Positions 32,165 to 51,371 of a DNA stretch of 64,000 nucleotides are shown in pieces. Location of the stretch: positions 41,232,788 through 41,296,787 of the forward strand of contig NW_022145607.1 in NCBI RefSeq assembly GCF_000002235.5. The letters run 5' to 3'. The position numbers and the translations under genes were made by a program. Below the pieces are notes generated by a model, which saw only the letters and a program-made list of their open reading frames with translations, was not told the origin of the DNA and ran no database searches. Every line of letters begins with the position of its first letter. Positions within the stretch are counted from its first letter, which is position 1. Source of the DNA: Strongylocentrotus purpuratus (Eukaryota > Echinodermata > Echinoidea > Camarodonta > Strongylocentrotidae).

Positions 32165-34100
32165 CTAGAGAGAGAATTGTAGTTAATTCGTCGCAATTAG
32201 CCCTTTTTCTAAACAATCGAACACAACTTGGAAAAGTGTTGCTATTCCAACAAAATGCTAGCGATTTTAGTTGTAACACAAGATATCCGTATAAACGCCC
32301 GATCATCTACAAACTATTAGGCAAAGTGATCGAATTAAAATTTGAGTAAAAAAATTATTTGTTCAAGTTCGATTTTGATACTTTTAAACGGATGCTGTAA
32401 CGGAAATAATATGAAAGTAGTTCAGTAAAGCGAAGGCTTATACAAACTACCGGAATTACTAATCTGGGGGGGGGGGGATGGGGAGGGATTATTTTGAGGG
32501 TTAGAAGTGCAAGATACATTTGTTGCGTTAATATGATGGGGTTGAAATAAAGTAAAAGGAAAAACTGGTCAAAAATGAAAATGGGGAACATGCAACAGCG
32601 CTCGGCGCAAGACAAATTATGGAAGAAGAATATGGAAGAGTGTATTCTGGGAAATTTAAAAGTTAAAAAGGGGTAGCTCTCTCAAAAAGAAAGTAATGCT
32701 AATTAGTTGGCAACTACGTTGACATTGACAAAGAGAAGGAAAACAAATTAATCAAAAAATCAACAACAAAAAAAAGGATGTGGGGTATATTTAGTTTAGG
32801 CCAAGTACTTTATGGTTCGAGAGTTTCTATTAATTATCATTAAAGGGCCAGTCCACTCCAACATTACTTACTGTCGATAGAAGCAGCAAAATCAGACAAA
32901 ACAATCAAAAAAGTTTGAGCAAAAACGGATCACTAATATAAAGTTATGAACTTTTAATGACATGAAAAACTTTGAAAATCACAAGACAAATTGGCAACTT
33001 CCTCATGAGTCTGTGGCGCCATTGCCTCACTATCCACTAATTGTTTTTTTTTATATCGATAAAATAAATTTCCCATGTTCCCCTAAGAATCTTATTTCCT
33101 CACACCAGCATTCAAATCGTATTGGTAGTAATATGTTCTTCAAATGCAATCGCATGACCATAACTGGTCCAGGATGGACGCCCCGATCGAGATCAAGGTT
33201 GTTCTAAACTCCGGAAGTACTTCAGTGCTATGATGACCTTAGTGTCAAGCTCAATCGAGAATCAATGTCAATTCATTATGATGTTACAAAAGTGCCCTAA
33301 TATTTAACATGACAGTTCAAGGACATTTTAAATGGGGGGGGGGGGGGAGCATTGGGGCGGGGGCTACAACCCATTTCGGAGGCTGATCGTTCATCGATAT
33401 CGTGAGCCATCCACATTAACTTTAAGGTAGCCCTTTTTTTTAATCATGGGGTAGGGCTATTTCCGTCGTGCCCCCTGAAACGCCGTCATAGGACTCCTGT
33501 TTTTACATCTAGGTGACCTGTTGCTCGTGTACTAAACATGAACGTTAGGTAGCGACGGAAAAGTCAGGTATACATGCAGCTACCAAAGTCAATAAACTCG
33601 TTTGTTGTTGGACAGGATTTTAGCTTGTTGTACAATTATTTTTCCATGTGTACATATTTACCTGATGCATATACCTACATTGTAGTTTAAATAGACAACA
33701 CAAAAGTTTCCCTGACTTTGATATTGAGTAGATCTACAAGTTTACAGAGTATTATAATATCTTGCCATTATCACGAGAGGTGATACCAGAAAGAAGAAAA
33801 ATTCATATTCGGTACAATAAATTCGGTAAGAAATATTTGAGTATCACAACTTTTCAGAAGTTTGAGTTAATTTCCAGTTGTTTTTGGCTTAATGTTCATT
33901 TTAGATGAACTCATTATTCATGTCAAAATAAGTTGGCAAGCCTAATTGAAAACATGACTTGTCCTATGGGATTGTCAAATAGCATGCCCTATAATGAAAG
34001 ATGAAATTGTCTGGTTAAAGCTAGACGGGTATTAATTCTGTATAAAAACGATATATAAGTTATGCCCTCCTAGCTCCGAAAAGACGAAATCATGTTTCTT
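32165..34100. other. Intergenic DNA upstream of SLC7 copy B
   Basis: To about 33,600 this is the duplicated 5' flank of copy B. 32,849-33,180 has ends AAAGGGCCAGTCCA and TGGTCCAGGATGGACG, like a family of foldback elements also seen at 59,174-59,747. After 33,600 no structure is evident. Confidence 0.5.
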
Positions 34101-34128
34101 CCTATAATCACGAATTCGTTCCTATCTT

Positions 34129-34651
34129 CACGAAGTGACGGATGAGCGCGCAATTAAAAGAAAGTAAGTTTTTAATAAATCGCTTTCAAACTTTCAAACT
34201 ATAATATCAACCTCTTTAATGTATCAAGGGCAAATAAATATTATATCCTGGGATAGAACATATCTCAATGTTTTGTTCTATGTTTAATTATTTCCATAAT
34301 TTCTTATATTTTTGGGGGAAATGAGCTGTAAACATAAACGTCACTTCGTGAAAGCACGAAATTCAAGGACGCGCTGTAATTTTTTTCCACGAAGTGACGG
34401 CTCGTAGCCGCGCGCGTTAAACATACGGGATTTTTCTCTCGTGGATGGAATTCCCTTAATGGACACTAAATACGGCAAAACTTTATGTTTATTGATGAAC
34501 AGATAGCCTAACTCGAACTACTAGATGGAGTAAATTTTCTTCTTTCTGTAGCTGCTTTTTTATTCCTCTGTTTGAACTTTTAACACAACCGTCATTTCGT
34601 GTAAACACAAATGACATAGAACGCTTTGATTTTGTTTTCACGAAGTAACGG
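34129..34651. repeat. Cluster of CACGAAGTGACGG inverted repeats
   Basis: Core copies at 34,129-34,141 (+), 34,339-34,350 (inverted), 34,388-34,400 (+), 34,589-34,601 (inverted, one change) and 34,639-34,651 (+, one change). They alternate in orientation with spacings of about 210 and 40-50 bases, as if two foldback units stand in tandem. Related to the copies at 1-72 and 37,308-37,320. Confidence 0.65.
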
Positions 34652-34659
34652 CTCGTATC

Positions 34660-34806
34660 TTATTTTCATCTGTATTATCAGCATAATCTACAACGGCAGT
34701 AGTGTAGTATAATACATGTAAAAGTAGGCCTAGAAGTAGAGGTATCATTCTGATCCATATTTTCCTGATTATCTTTTGCAATACGTCTAGACGATAAAAT
34801 CATGAC
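34660..34806 (+). repeat. Direct repeat, copy 1 (copy 2 at 35,843-36,002)
   Basis: About 150 bases shared, including TCTGTATTATCAGCATAATC and TTTTGCAATACGTCTAGACG, about 1.2 kb apart and in the same orientation. Confidence 0.75.
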
Positions 34807-35207
34807 AATTGACAATTGTCATGAATCATTGTCTTGACGCTAACCATTAAATGCAACTGGCTCGAATTTTGCTTAGGTATTTGGTACTGGATGAATGATT
34901 TAAATGGTAAAAATGATCTTGTGTCCTATTCATTCTAGTCTTATTCATTTGCATTATGTTTTATTCATTCAAGTTCTAATGTTTCTGACTGTTTCCAAGA
35001 CAATATCTTTTTTGTCGATCATATAGTTCTATGTAGCTTGATATCTCACGGTAATTGTGAGAGAAAAGCAATGCAAGCAACGATTTCTGAATTGTAGCGG
35101 CAATCGCATTCGCCTTTGCTGCTCTTCAATAATAATTTAATAAAAAACAGCTTTTATTGTTAGGCTTCCTGAACGAAATTTTAATTGTTGTTAATATTTT
35201 TTTAGTT

Positions 35208-35287
35208 GCACTCTGTAGATTATGATGATGTGTTTGACCTTGTTTTCAATAACAAGATCAAACACATGATGAAAATCTACTGAGTGC
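35208..35287. ncRNA. Candidate pre-miRNA-like hairpin or small foldback
   Basis: 37-base arms (35,208-35,244 and 35,251-35,287) around a 6-base loop TTCAAT, with about four mismatched positions. The size and shape fit a miRNA precursor, but no known miRNA is recognised, so a foldback transposon remnant is equally possible. Either strand could be transcribed. Confidence 0.35.
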
Positions 35288-35639
35288 ATGCCAATAAGTT
35301 CTTTACGACAATAAATAAATCTGAGGTGCGATTCGGTGTAGCGTAAACATGGCAATCATATGGTAGATAAAATTATGATCATCAGTACTGGGTCAAATAA
35401 ATTAAAGAGAACTGAATTTGAACCCAGCCATAGGCTACCCCCTCTCGTTCTCTCTCCCCTCTCTCCCTCTTCATCGCCTTATTTTTACCTCTCTTACCTC
35501 CTTGTGCATTTGTACGCCTCGATAACACAGAAAATAAACAATAAGATTCTTCCTCTTCCCCTCCTTCTTCCTAGTACATGTAGTAGGAGTAGTATTAGCA
35601 GCAGGATCATAATGATAATGACAACAATTTTTTATTATA

Positions 35640-35830
35640 ACTATTATTATGGTTGGTAGTGTTACTGAGCTATTTTTGTAATCATTATAACTTTTATTGT
35701 AATTATTATCCTTATGATTTTTATCGTTAATATTATTATTATTGTCATTATTATTATCATTATTTTTATCATTTATGATGAATATAACCATGATGATTAT
35801 GATGACGATTGATGTAAGAAGTATTATTAT
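35640..35830. repeat. ATT/ATC-rich microsatellite
   Basis: Imperfect trinucleotide array. Open frames across it are artefacts. Confidence 0.7.
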
Positions 35831-35842
35831 AATTGTTATCAT

Positions 35843-36002
35843 ATTTTTTTTCATCTGTATTATCAGCATAATCTACAATGGCAGTAGTGAAGTATAGTCC
35901 ATGTAGAAGTAGGCCGAGTAGTATAAGTATCATTCTGATCCTTATTATCCTGATTACCTTTTGCAATACGTCTAGACGATAAAATCATGACAATTTTCAT
36001 AA
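35843..36002 (+). repeat. Direct repeat, copy 2
   Basis: Partner of 34,660-34,806. Confidence 0.75.
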
Positions 36003-37284
36003 CTCCCCTTGCCCTTGGCCATGTTGTTGGACTTTGGCTTGGAGCCATGAAGCTGCTTACACCCCAAGCACACCTTAACAAGTAAAGTCACAGTGACTCA
36101 GTTTTGTTTAGATCCTGATCTACTCACCTCTAGATTACTGACTAGTGGCTGACATAAATTGATAATTATGAAATGATGATCTAGAGTTATAGACTCTAAA
36201 TGAAATGTACAAATAGTTAAACTACTCATACTAAAAGTACAAGTAAACCTAAAACTAAAACAAAAGTAGGGTCTACACTCTAAGTCTAACTTTTGTTAAA
36301 AGTAAAACTTCGTTCTTATTCTTAAAGTACATATTCATTGACTTTGAAAACTAACTTTATTTTCATTATTTCAAAGTTGAAACTTTGATTCGATAAGGTT
36401 ATCAAAATTCAATGCTTGGAAACATTCTAAGTAATGATTATTATAAATTACAAAACGCTTAAAGACAGCCCCGGCATAGCACCTGAAGAGCTCTCAGAAC
36501 GCTGCTGAGATGTGTGAGATCACAGAATGGACATGACTTGCACAAGCAGACGTCTAAAACATTTTCAGTGCCTGTGTTTTCATCTTCTTTCGAGTTCTTT
36601 CTCTTACTTCACTACCGTCAGGCTAAAGGTATAATCTATTGCCTCACTCTAAACCCCGCGCATGGTTTTATTTTGATGACAAATGCAGCGATACAAAAAT
36701 AAAGGAATCTGTCGCTTGTAAACAAAATAAGATGCCATTGTATATTCAGCTGCACACACCGAGGTGTGTTCGGCGTTTCAAGAGGGAACAAATGCCGTCC
36801 TTAATATCATTCCGGGGGTTTTTTAATTTGAAAGTCTGGTTTTTTTAATTGTTAATTAACCTCTATCCTGTGTATTCACAAACAAACGATTTAGTTATCA
36901 GAATCGGGTCATATTCCCTTTTGAAAGGTTTGACATGTCATCACATTTATAAACACTAAACTCATTATAATTTGAGAAATAATAGCTTTGCAATTATGTT
37001 CATTCTCTATGGGATGTCGTCTGCTTGGGCAGTGTTGGTCCATAAAGTGACGTCATTAAAACATCGTTATTTTTCCGGCGAATCTCTCGTATATCCCAGC
37101 TGCTGTGGAGGTGGTTGTATTTGTATTTTTATAAACCACCTGATATGTAGTTGACCTAAAACTTGTCCGATGGCCATCTGTTAGCTTACCAGTTTCTAGT
37201 GATACATTAGTTGACATATTTGTGATCTTCTTTGAATTTCACCTTTAACTTATAAGCCTCTGTCACAAAGACATTTACCAACTA

Positions 37285-37335
37285 CTTATTCGCGATTTTC
37301 CTCATTACCGTCACTTCGTGAAAAAAGGGACGAAT
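37285..37335. repeat. End of a CACGAAGTGACGG-family element
   Basis: CCGTCACTTCGTG at 37,308-37,320 with the flank GATTTTCCTCATTA before it and AAAAAAGGGACGAA after it, as at window positions 48-85. Confidence 0.55.
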
Positions 37336-38094
37336 TATGCACTAATTTAGACATCTCTTGGAAGCTAAGCAATATTTTATTCAGAGAATTAATCCATTAA
37401 TTTACTTCAAGATACAATCTTTCCGCTAATCGAGAGCAAAAAGCAATACATTTCTCTTTCCTTTCAAACGCATCTTTCTACCAGTACTACCAAAGAGATA
37501 CTACTACTACTCACTACTAGCTCTCCCTAAATTATGAATAACGCAGGGAGCAGCTACTAATGCCTAGGGTTCCAAGGAAATGAGATAAGCAGGCTGGCAA
37601 GGTTTGAATTGGATAAATAATGTAAATTAGGTACAAAAGATCTTCACGCAGAGAGCAGATTAGAGGGTAAGAGAGCGCGAGGGAGAACGGGAAGGGAGGT
37701 ATCAGCTTTGTACACGCAACGCATGCAAGGAGAATGCATCGATGTTGATTTCTTGAGACTGTGACATCACAATACGCGACTTCGCTTCATCGTTCCAGTG
37801 CTAGCTCGTTTTCTCTCCTTCTTCCGCGACAAATCTTTTGTCATTTGCCCGAAATCGGACACCAAAATCTGCCATTTTCATTGCCTCATTGTGATATTTT
37901 CCTAGCTGTTCTGTCTCAGTGGTTTTTATATCTCGGTGTATTTTATATCGTTATTTTTGAGAGGCGATTATTCTTTGCTTTGTCCTCCTCATCTTCCTCT
38001 TTTCAATGCCCTTCTCGTGAGCACGTCATCTCATCGAGTGTCATCATCATTATCATCATCATCATCTTTTCTTTTCTCCTCAAATCTTATCATA

Positions 38095-44801
<6,707 letters not shown>

Positions 44802-46800
44802 AAAGTTGTCCTCACTTTTATGAGGATTGTACCCGCTTGCTGATAAGCAGCTATTCTATGATGCATTCAAAATTTGTATTCTTTGTGGCAATATTGTTAA
44901 TGCCTGTTGTGTGCAATTCTCTTATATTTATGTAGCCAATTTATTCTAGAGCAGAGAGGCGGATAGAGATAATGTAGTCTCCTCATAAGAGAAAGATGAA
45001 ACCTAATTTGAATACCCTTGAGGTTTGACATTTTAATTCAAACACCTACAGATGACCTGCTAAAGGTGAACAAAAGTTTTTACCTGTTCAATGCGGGTTT
45101 AAGGTCGATATTGTATGAGACATTGTATTGTATATCGGTATCGTATGTCTTCTTATTAATGTTATGAGGGTTCATAAGACCGGTGGCCTACAAGACGGAC
45201 AGCCCTAGAGGCTGACCCTGTTGATCTCGTAGGCCTTCTGACTATTTCTTGAGGGTTCACGAGGCTGTCACTGTTGGTGTAGTGTGCCATCGGTCTAATG
45301 AACTGTCGGTCTAGTGGATCTCTGAAAAGTTATCCGAGGGTTCAGGAGATCAATGGCCAATAAGACTCACTGCCTTCGAGGCCGACATGCCGGTCTCAAA
45401 GGCCTTCTGACACTTATACTTAGGGATTACGAGAACGACATTGTTGGTCTGGTGTGTCGTCGCACGCCGGTCTTATGGACTGTTGGTCTCGTGAGCCGTT
45501 AGTCTACTGAGATGTCTCGTTTAAGTCAACAGGGGTGCATTTCATAAAGGCCGTACCAAAAAGAAGTAGAAAAAGTTGATTTGACTTAATTTCATTCAAC
45601 TAATCATCCACTAGCCTTCCTCACCAATTCGCGTCGAAGGGTTGGCTGCACTGATAATCATGTCTAACCGTATATCGTATCAAGTTCAATTTATGACTTA
45701 CATTACTACATTCTATGAATGGTAGAAAGCATGCCCAGTTATTCAGTGTATTTTGTTGGTATTCATGTTACAGGGTTTTGTGTTTTTGATTGTAATTGTG
45801 GGAGGACCGTAGCATAGAATGATGTATTCAATTGGATGCTGCTTCGCTGTCAAAACAAAGCAAAGGCAAATTGAATAAGCCATATATAATTCTAGACAAT
45901 GTTTACTCCTCATCCAAAAATGGTGCGCTTGTATATGCGGAATATCAAATCAATCTAAATAAATGATGAAACGAAATGATTTGACTCCCAAATTCCTAAT
46001 GAATCTTTAAAATATTTGAACCAGTTTGCTTCCCCCGAACTGCCAAGTACGTGTATATGAAAACTACGATCAAATTAACCAGTATTATACTTGATGCAAG
46101 TATACAATCAGCTTCCTTTTTGTTTTCATCGTAATAGTGAAAAGTAAAGAGTTAAATTATTTTGTAGCTCTGTTATTGAATTAGAATTCGACGTGTTTTG
46201 GATGTAGTATGCTCGCCTATTGTTATGAATGTTTTTGCCGGGATGTTTTAATCGTTCATATGTATAAGTCTTGACAATACCGTGCACAGTATAACATTTG
46301 CTAATAAACCCATACATGCGATTTTATTTAAGGAAGTAATTGTTTAAATTGTGTATTTCTTTTAGATAAAAATGATCGTAGTCATATTGGCATACGTTTG
46401 CTTTCATGTTCTGAGGTATTTTAAATGGTTTCATTGCTATTATTCACAGCTATCATCATCATCGTCGTAGTCGTCGTCCTTATCACTCACCATATTACAG
46501 CAAATTATTGAAATGAGATATTAAAAGTTTAAAAACATATAATTTAAAATCCGATATAATACTAATAGGTCTTGTTTTCCCTGGGAAGCCTTATCCGTAT
46601 TATTAATACTGTTCTCACTGCAATCATACTAGTTATTACCCCGGCTTTAGCCGAGCTACCACGATAAGGCACCCAAGTATTCAAGAAATTCCTTCCTTAT
46701 GGGTACCCAGTTATAGATTAATATCTTGTCAAAGAACGAGGTAATTTAAAACGCAGGAGACCACCATCGTGAGCGGTTAGGCTGGAAATGGATGGCGGCC
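44802..46800. other. 3' flank and probable 3' UTR of alpha-tubulin gene 1
   Basis: No coding sequence. AATAAA occurs at 45,958-45,963, more than 1 kb after the stop, and again near 46,300, so the transcript end is uncertain. It contains the degenerate GGTCTC array at 45,160-45,520. Confidence 0.5.
45160..45520. repeat. Degenerate tandem repeat with GGTCTCGTAGG-type motifs
   Basis: Two to three units of about 150 bases share GAGGGTTCA(C/T)GAG, GGTCT(C/A)GT(A/G)(G/A) and GGCCTTCTGAC. Many GGTCT/AGACC pairs could fold. Confidence 0.5.
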
Positions 46801-46810
46801 TCATAAAAAA
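46630..46810. repeat. Dispersed repeat, copy 2 (copy 1 at 947-1,015)
   Basis: The 46,738-46,806 part matches copy 1. The flank ACCCCGGCTTTAGCCGAGCT looks like part of a longer interspersed element on the minus strand. Confidence 0.6.
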
Positions 46811-48329
46811 AAAAAAGAATTGGCGACATAAGTCTCTTGGAAAAACTGGATGATCAAGTGGGTGTAGTGCAAGTGCAATAAGCAGTTGCATGATAAAGAA
46901 TAAAATAAGTCACGGTTTTGTTATATCAATTTAAAGAGTCAGTAATACTGACAGTATTCCTCAGCAACCGGCAACAAGTCGATCTGTGGCTTAATAAGAA
47001 CTGAATAGCACCATCTACGTTCATTAACTACTACCCCATAACCGATTTTTGTAACTGAACTGTACAGTACTCTCCACGTCGTAAATTGCTATGCGTGCAG
47101 GTCCAGTTCATGGCTTCAAGGTTTCTTTTTTTCACATAATATAACATAATCAAATGAATATGCAATATATACAAATTCAATAACATAATATTAACCAAAC
47201 ATACGACAAATGATTAAACAATAATATTACTCAAATAAGATCATTTAAGATTGGCACAGTGGCCCGAAAAACATAGTGGAGGAGTCTATTGAAGAGCATG
47301 GTTTGTATTTTATAGACCCCTTAAAAATTAAAAAAGTTACAAGTGCTCTTTAATATAATTATAAAATATATGTATATAAATGCTTAGGTAATCCTACACC
47401 CCCCCCCCCCACACACACACACTACAAAACAAAAAGGTTGTCTTTAACATTGGTGTATACACAGAATTTGTACAGATATTGTTTCAGGTCTCCTCTCTAG
47501 TTCCCTATTTATGTGTTGTTTTGAACTTCGAACTCCCTAAACCAACCAAACGTGAAGAGGACAAAACAAAATATCAATGTTTCATATGGTTCTTAACGAG
47601 ATGCTGAATACATTAATAACCCCAGCTAAAATGCAATCGTCCCTGTCATTATGCCGTTCACCATGTTTAAGAGCGAATGGTACTCGTAGTTCAAATCACG
47701 AATAAGTAAAAAGAAGTATAACAATAACCTCTTTAACCTCTTGTACATTGGGATCTGTTTATCATCACGAGAAAATGTGTGATATCATCAGACATCAGCA
47801 CGTTGTACTTTACGACATGCCCTCGCCGTCAATTCTTATTGTAAATACTGACATGTTCCACGCGTTCATAATACGTTGGAGGTATGACGTAATCTATTGC
47901 AATATCTATGACGTCATGATTATATCTGGTGGATACCAGGGCCATTCAAACTTCCTGGTATCTCCTTGGTATTACCAGGGACATCATGTACCTGGTATTA
48001 CCATGGACCTATTACGAACGAGCATGATGAGCAGCGGGTCTACCAACTTCTCTAATGTCTCACGTCAGAATGATCACTGACCTATTCTTATTAATATTTC
48101 TTCTTCTTTGACAGGGCCTGTTACAGGCGTAGACTAGAAAGTGGGTTGGAGGGAGCTGTGGTTACAACCCCCCCCCCCCCCCTTTAAAAAAAAAATGGGC
48201 AGCGAGGTGGTCTTTCGTGCTTTTTATTTTTTTTTAATTTTTTTATTTTCACTTTATTTACATGTGTTTGATCGATCGCCTTGCTCGCTCCCAAATTAAA
48301 GAAGGAGGGTTGATATTCAAGGTATAGTC

Positions 48330-48439
48330 TAGCCTCTTGTCGATGGCCCTGGCGCTGTTGGGCCCAAGCGCCTCGGTTTATCAGGCTCGCTTCGCTCTAT
48401 ACGGACTCCAATAGCGCCAGGGCCATCGACAAGAGGCTA
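48330..48439. mobile_element. 110-bp MITE with 27-bp perfect terminal inverted repeats
   Basis: Left arm 48,330-48,356 begins TAGCCTCTTGTCGATGGCCC. The right arm 48,413-48,439 is its exact complement. A 9-bp duplication GGTATAGTC flanks the element (48,321-48,329 and 48,440-48,448). The 56-base loop contains AAGCGCCTCGGTTTATCAGG. A 9-bp duplication would fit Mutator-like elements, but the superfamily is not proven. Confidence 0.85.
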
Positions 48440-50039
48440 GGTATAGTCGGGATGATAATTATCGAATATTTTGGGGGCACTACAAATATTAGAAATCGTT
48501 ATATTTATGAATATTTCAGTAGTCCCTGAACCGATTTTGATCAAACAAAAATGATTTTGTCATTTAAATTGTATATTCTTTCAAATTTGACACTCAGTTT
48601 TTCATTATTTCACAACAAAATTATTTTAGGCTTCCAGTTCAATGAACTTTAAGGTCACCAGAAGAAGAATGCATGGATAACCTAGGTTTAGATGGACAGT
48701 CATGTCGACATGGCCAATATAGATTCCACGTGTAATTAGGCCTCATGACGTCATTTTGTAGGTCTGACATAGCAACTCCTATGTTGGTATTGTATGGTCT
48801 ATTGTAAGCATGCAGGTGGTCAACTATTAACAATATCCAGTGCCAGAAGTCAAGGACCAGAAGCTCTTCAATTTTAGCTAATGAGGAGTTCCAAGATTTT
48901 CGTTTTTCCAGGTATCATCATACCTCGGGATACTAGTAAATCACATTAATTAACCTAACTTTATTTATCCACAATCTTGATTTTCTGAAACTTTCCTAAC
49001 ACCGGAAACAAACGGAGTTGGACCAGTCAATAATCCAATTCCTAGTTACTGCCTGGAGAGGGGTGGGGAGGGGGCACTTTAAATTTGTGTTTTGTTTGGG
49101 GGATAGGGGGCCTTGAAGGTTTTCGCGTCATGTAGCGTACACAGAGGTAATGCGATCCGAGTATGAACCAAACATTTACTTTTTTGAGGTTGGGGTGATG
49201 GTGGTGGTGATGGGTAAGGAGGTTTGATAAGCTCTATTGCAACAAAATGAAAATAAACAATGCCGTGAGAAATTTGTTTTGTTTTTATTTTGACGGTGGG
49301 ATATCTAGCCCTCGTAGCAACAATATTAAGGGGGTAGGATATAATGACAAATACAGAACAAACACAGGAAAAATACAGAACTTAAATACAAATATGCAGG
49401 CATTAATTAATATTAATTAATTCGAGACTTGCTTAATTCAAAGCAAACACAGATAATACACGTTATAATTATTCAAATCCATGTATACATGGATACATGT
49501 TCACACACGAAGTATATTTAATAAAGAATCGATTACTTTAGCCAAACCAAAATAAAGATTTACAATAAAGGGAACGTAACAAACACACGAGAATGATAAT
49601 TACAGAACCAGCACATCATTACATATGAAATATCCCCAGCCCCCCCCCCGCCTCCTAAGCCTATGATGACGACTCGGACATTCATATTTATTTACGGTGG
49701 CTGAGGTAGTTTGCTTGTAAAATATTGACCCTCAGTTCGGGGGGGGGGTATTTGATGCTCAAGTGCGGTTATGAAGATATCAACTACTTTGACGAAAATT
49801 GTCGGTAATATATGTACTTGTAACAAGCACATACTGCTGCCGAATGGCGCAGCGTGGTCGGACTAGTTGGGGGGGGGGGTGATGGGTCGCGTACATTAAT
49901 AGGGTATGCCCTTTTGCTTTAGTTGTTCAGAAACGTATGTATGTATGTATCTGTGGCCCCCTAAGCAACGCCTAAACCGTGGGGGTATCCCCCATCCAAT
50001 ATTTCCCTTTCTCGGTATTATCATTTTGTTTTCCTATTC

Positions 50040-50285
50040 AATTTTTATGAATAGCGACCTTATTCTTGTATTATAAATAAGTAACAACTCTCTTCTTCTA
50101 ATGAATAGCGACCCTCTTTTCGTATTATGAATAGCGACACTATTCTCATTTTATAAATAGCGACCCTCTTCTTCGATTTTGAATACCGGTCCTTATGAAT
50201 AATGAACCTTTCCTCAAATTATGATTAGCGGTCCTTACGAATAGCGGTCCCTACGAATATTTGTCCTAATTAATAGCGAGTAAAT
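50040..50285. repeat. Degenerate tandem array of GAATAGCGACC units
   Basis: Units of about 30 bases built on (T)ATGAATAGCGACCCTCTT and GAATAGCGGTCCTTA. Related arrays lie at 55,065-55,245 and 55,465-55,690. Confidence 0.7.
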
Positions 50286-51205
50286 CCCGTTTGATTTACG
50301 GTTAGAGTATTTTATTTTCATCCTCAAACAAATGTACCTGTATCTGAAGTAGTAATCATTTAACCCATCATCGAACTGGGCCCATCTAATAGACGTCAGG
50401 TTCATCTATCTTATCTCCCTTTTTAAGATGAATTTAAAATGTTATGCTTTTCAATAATTCTCACTGAAAAAAAATTCGTCATGATTTAGTATAGTCAAGG
50501 CGCTCTCTAACTCTTTGATTCAGTTAAAGTTTAGCACAGTTTATTCCACTCACAAGTAAAAACAAAACAAAACAAAACAAAAACACGATACATAATCATG
50601 TTAGTTACATAGGCATATTGACAAGGTTATGTAATGTGCAACGTAATGGAAAGTTCGCAAGTGGAAGGACTCTTTAAAAGCAGTTACAATTGTACGCAAA
50701 GGCAAGCGCAGATCCACGGGCCGATTTTACCGGCTCGCCCCCCCCCCCCCCCCCTCTAGACGCCCAAAACGAGAAGAAAAAATCCCCCCCCCCCCCGCAA
50801 ACAAAAATTTAGTGGCTCAAAAATGTTGATCCCCCCAAAAAATATATGTGCTCTTAACCCCCCCCCCATTAAAAAGTGCTCTTACCCCCCCCCCCCCCCC
50901 CCCGCTTAAGGTAGACGGGGGAGAGGAAGCGGTAGAGAAGGGCTAGAAAGAGAGAGAAAGTGAAACATCAAGTGAAGTATGGAATACAAGAAAATAACTA
51001 TAAAGTTACAAACAAAAAATTCAAAGGGCACATTAAAGATATTGTAACTCGCTTCAAAGTAAAATAGGAACGGCATAGGTCAAAGACTAATTGCTTAATT
51101 GCAAGAAAAGGCCTGGTATGGTGCCAAGATAAAATTAAGAAGATAAATGAGAGAAACATATCAGTGAAAGTTTGAGCAATCCTATGAAAATTATGAATTG
51201 TTGGA

Positions 51206-51371
51206 GTTGTGATCAATCAAACACAAATTGGTATCTTGCGAGTTCCTCTTTCATTTGCATTGTACTAAAAAACAAAATTGGAAAATATGACATTTTCTGT
51301 ACGCAGCAATTTGGAGAGGAGATTGCAAGATACGTCGAAGAGTTGCCAATTTATGTTTGATTGATCACAAC
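51206..51371. mobile_element. Foldback element, 166 bp
   Basis: Outer arms 51,206-51,231 and 51,346-51,371 match inverted with one difference. Inner arms around CTTGCGAGTTCCTCT and AGAGGAGATTGCAAG also pair. The inner part is related to 59,413-59,631. Confidence 0.65.

Larger units (their letters stand above)
34652..38094. other. Intergenic DNA between SLC7 copy B and the first alpha-tubulin
   Basis: No gene recognised. It contains a direct repeat pair (34,660-34,806 and 35,843-36,002), a hairpin at 35,208-35,287, an ATT/ATC array (35,640-35,830) and the CACGAAGTGACGG copy at 37,308. The last few hundred bases should hold the promoter and 5' UTR of the tubulin gene. Confidence 0.5.

Noticed and set aside
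47748..48080. 110-residue frame between the tubulin genes
   Set aside because: No recognisable motif, and it overlaps imperfect palindromes of CCTGGTATTACC, so probably chance.
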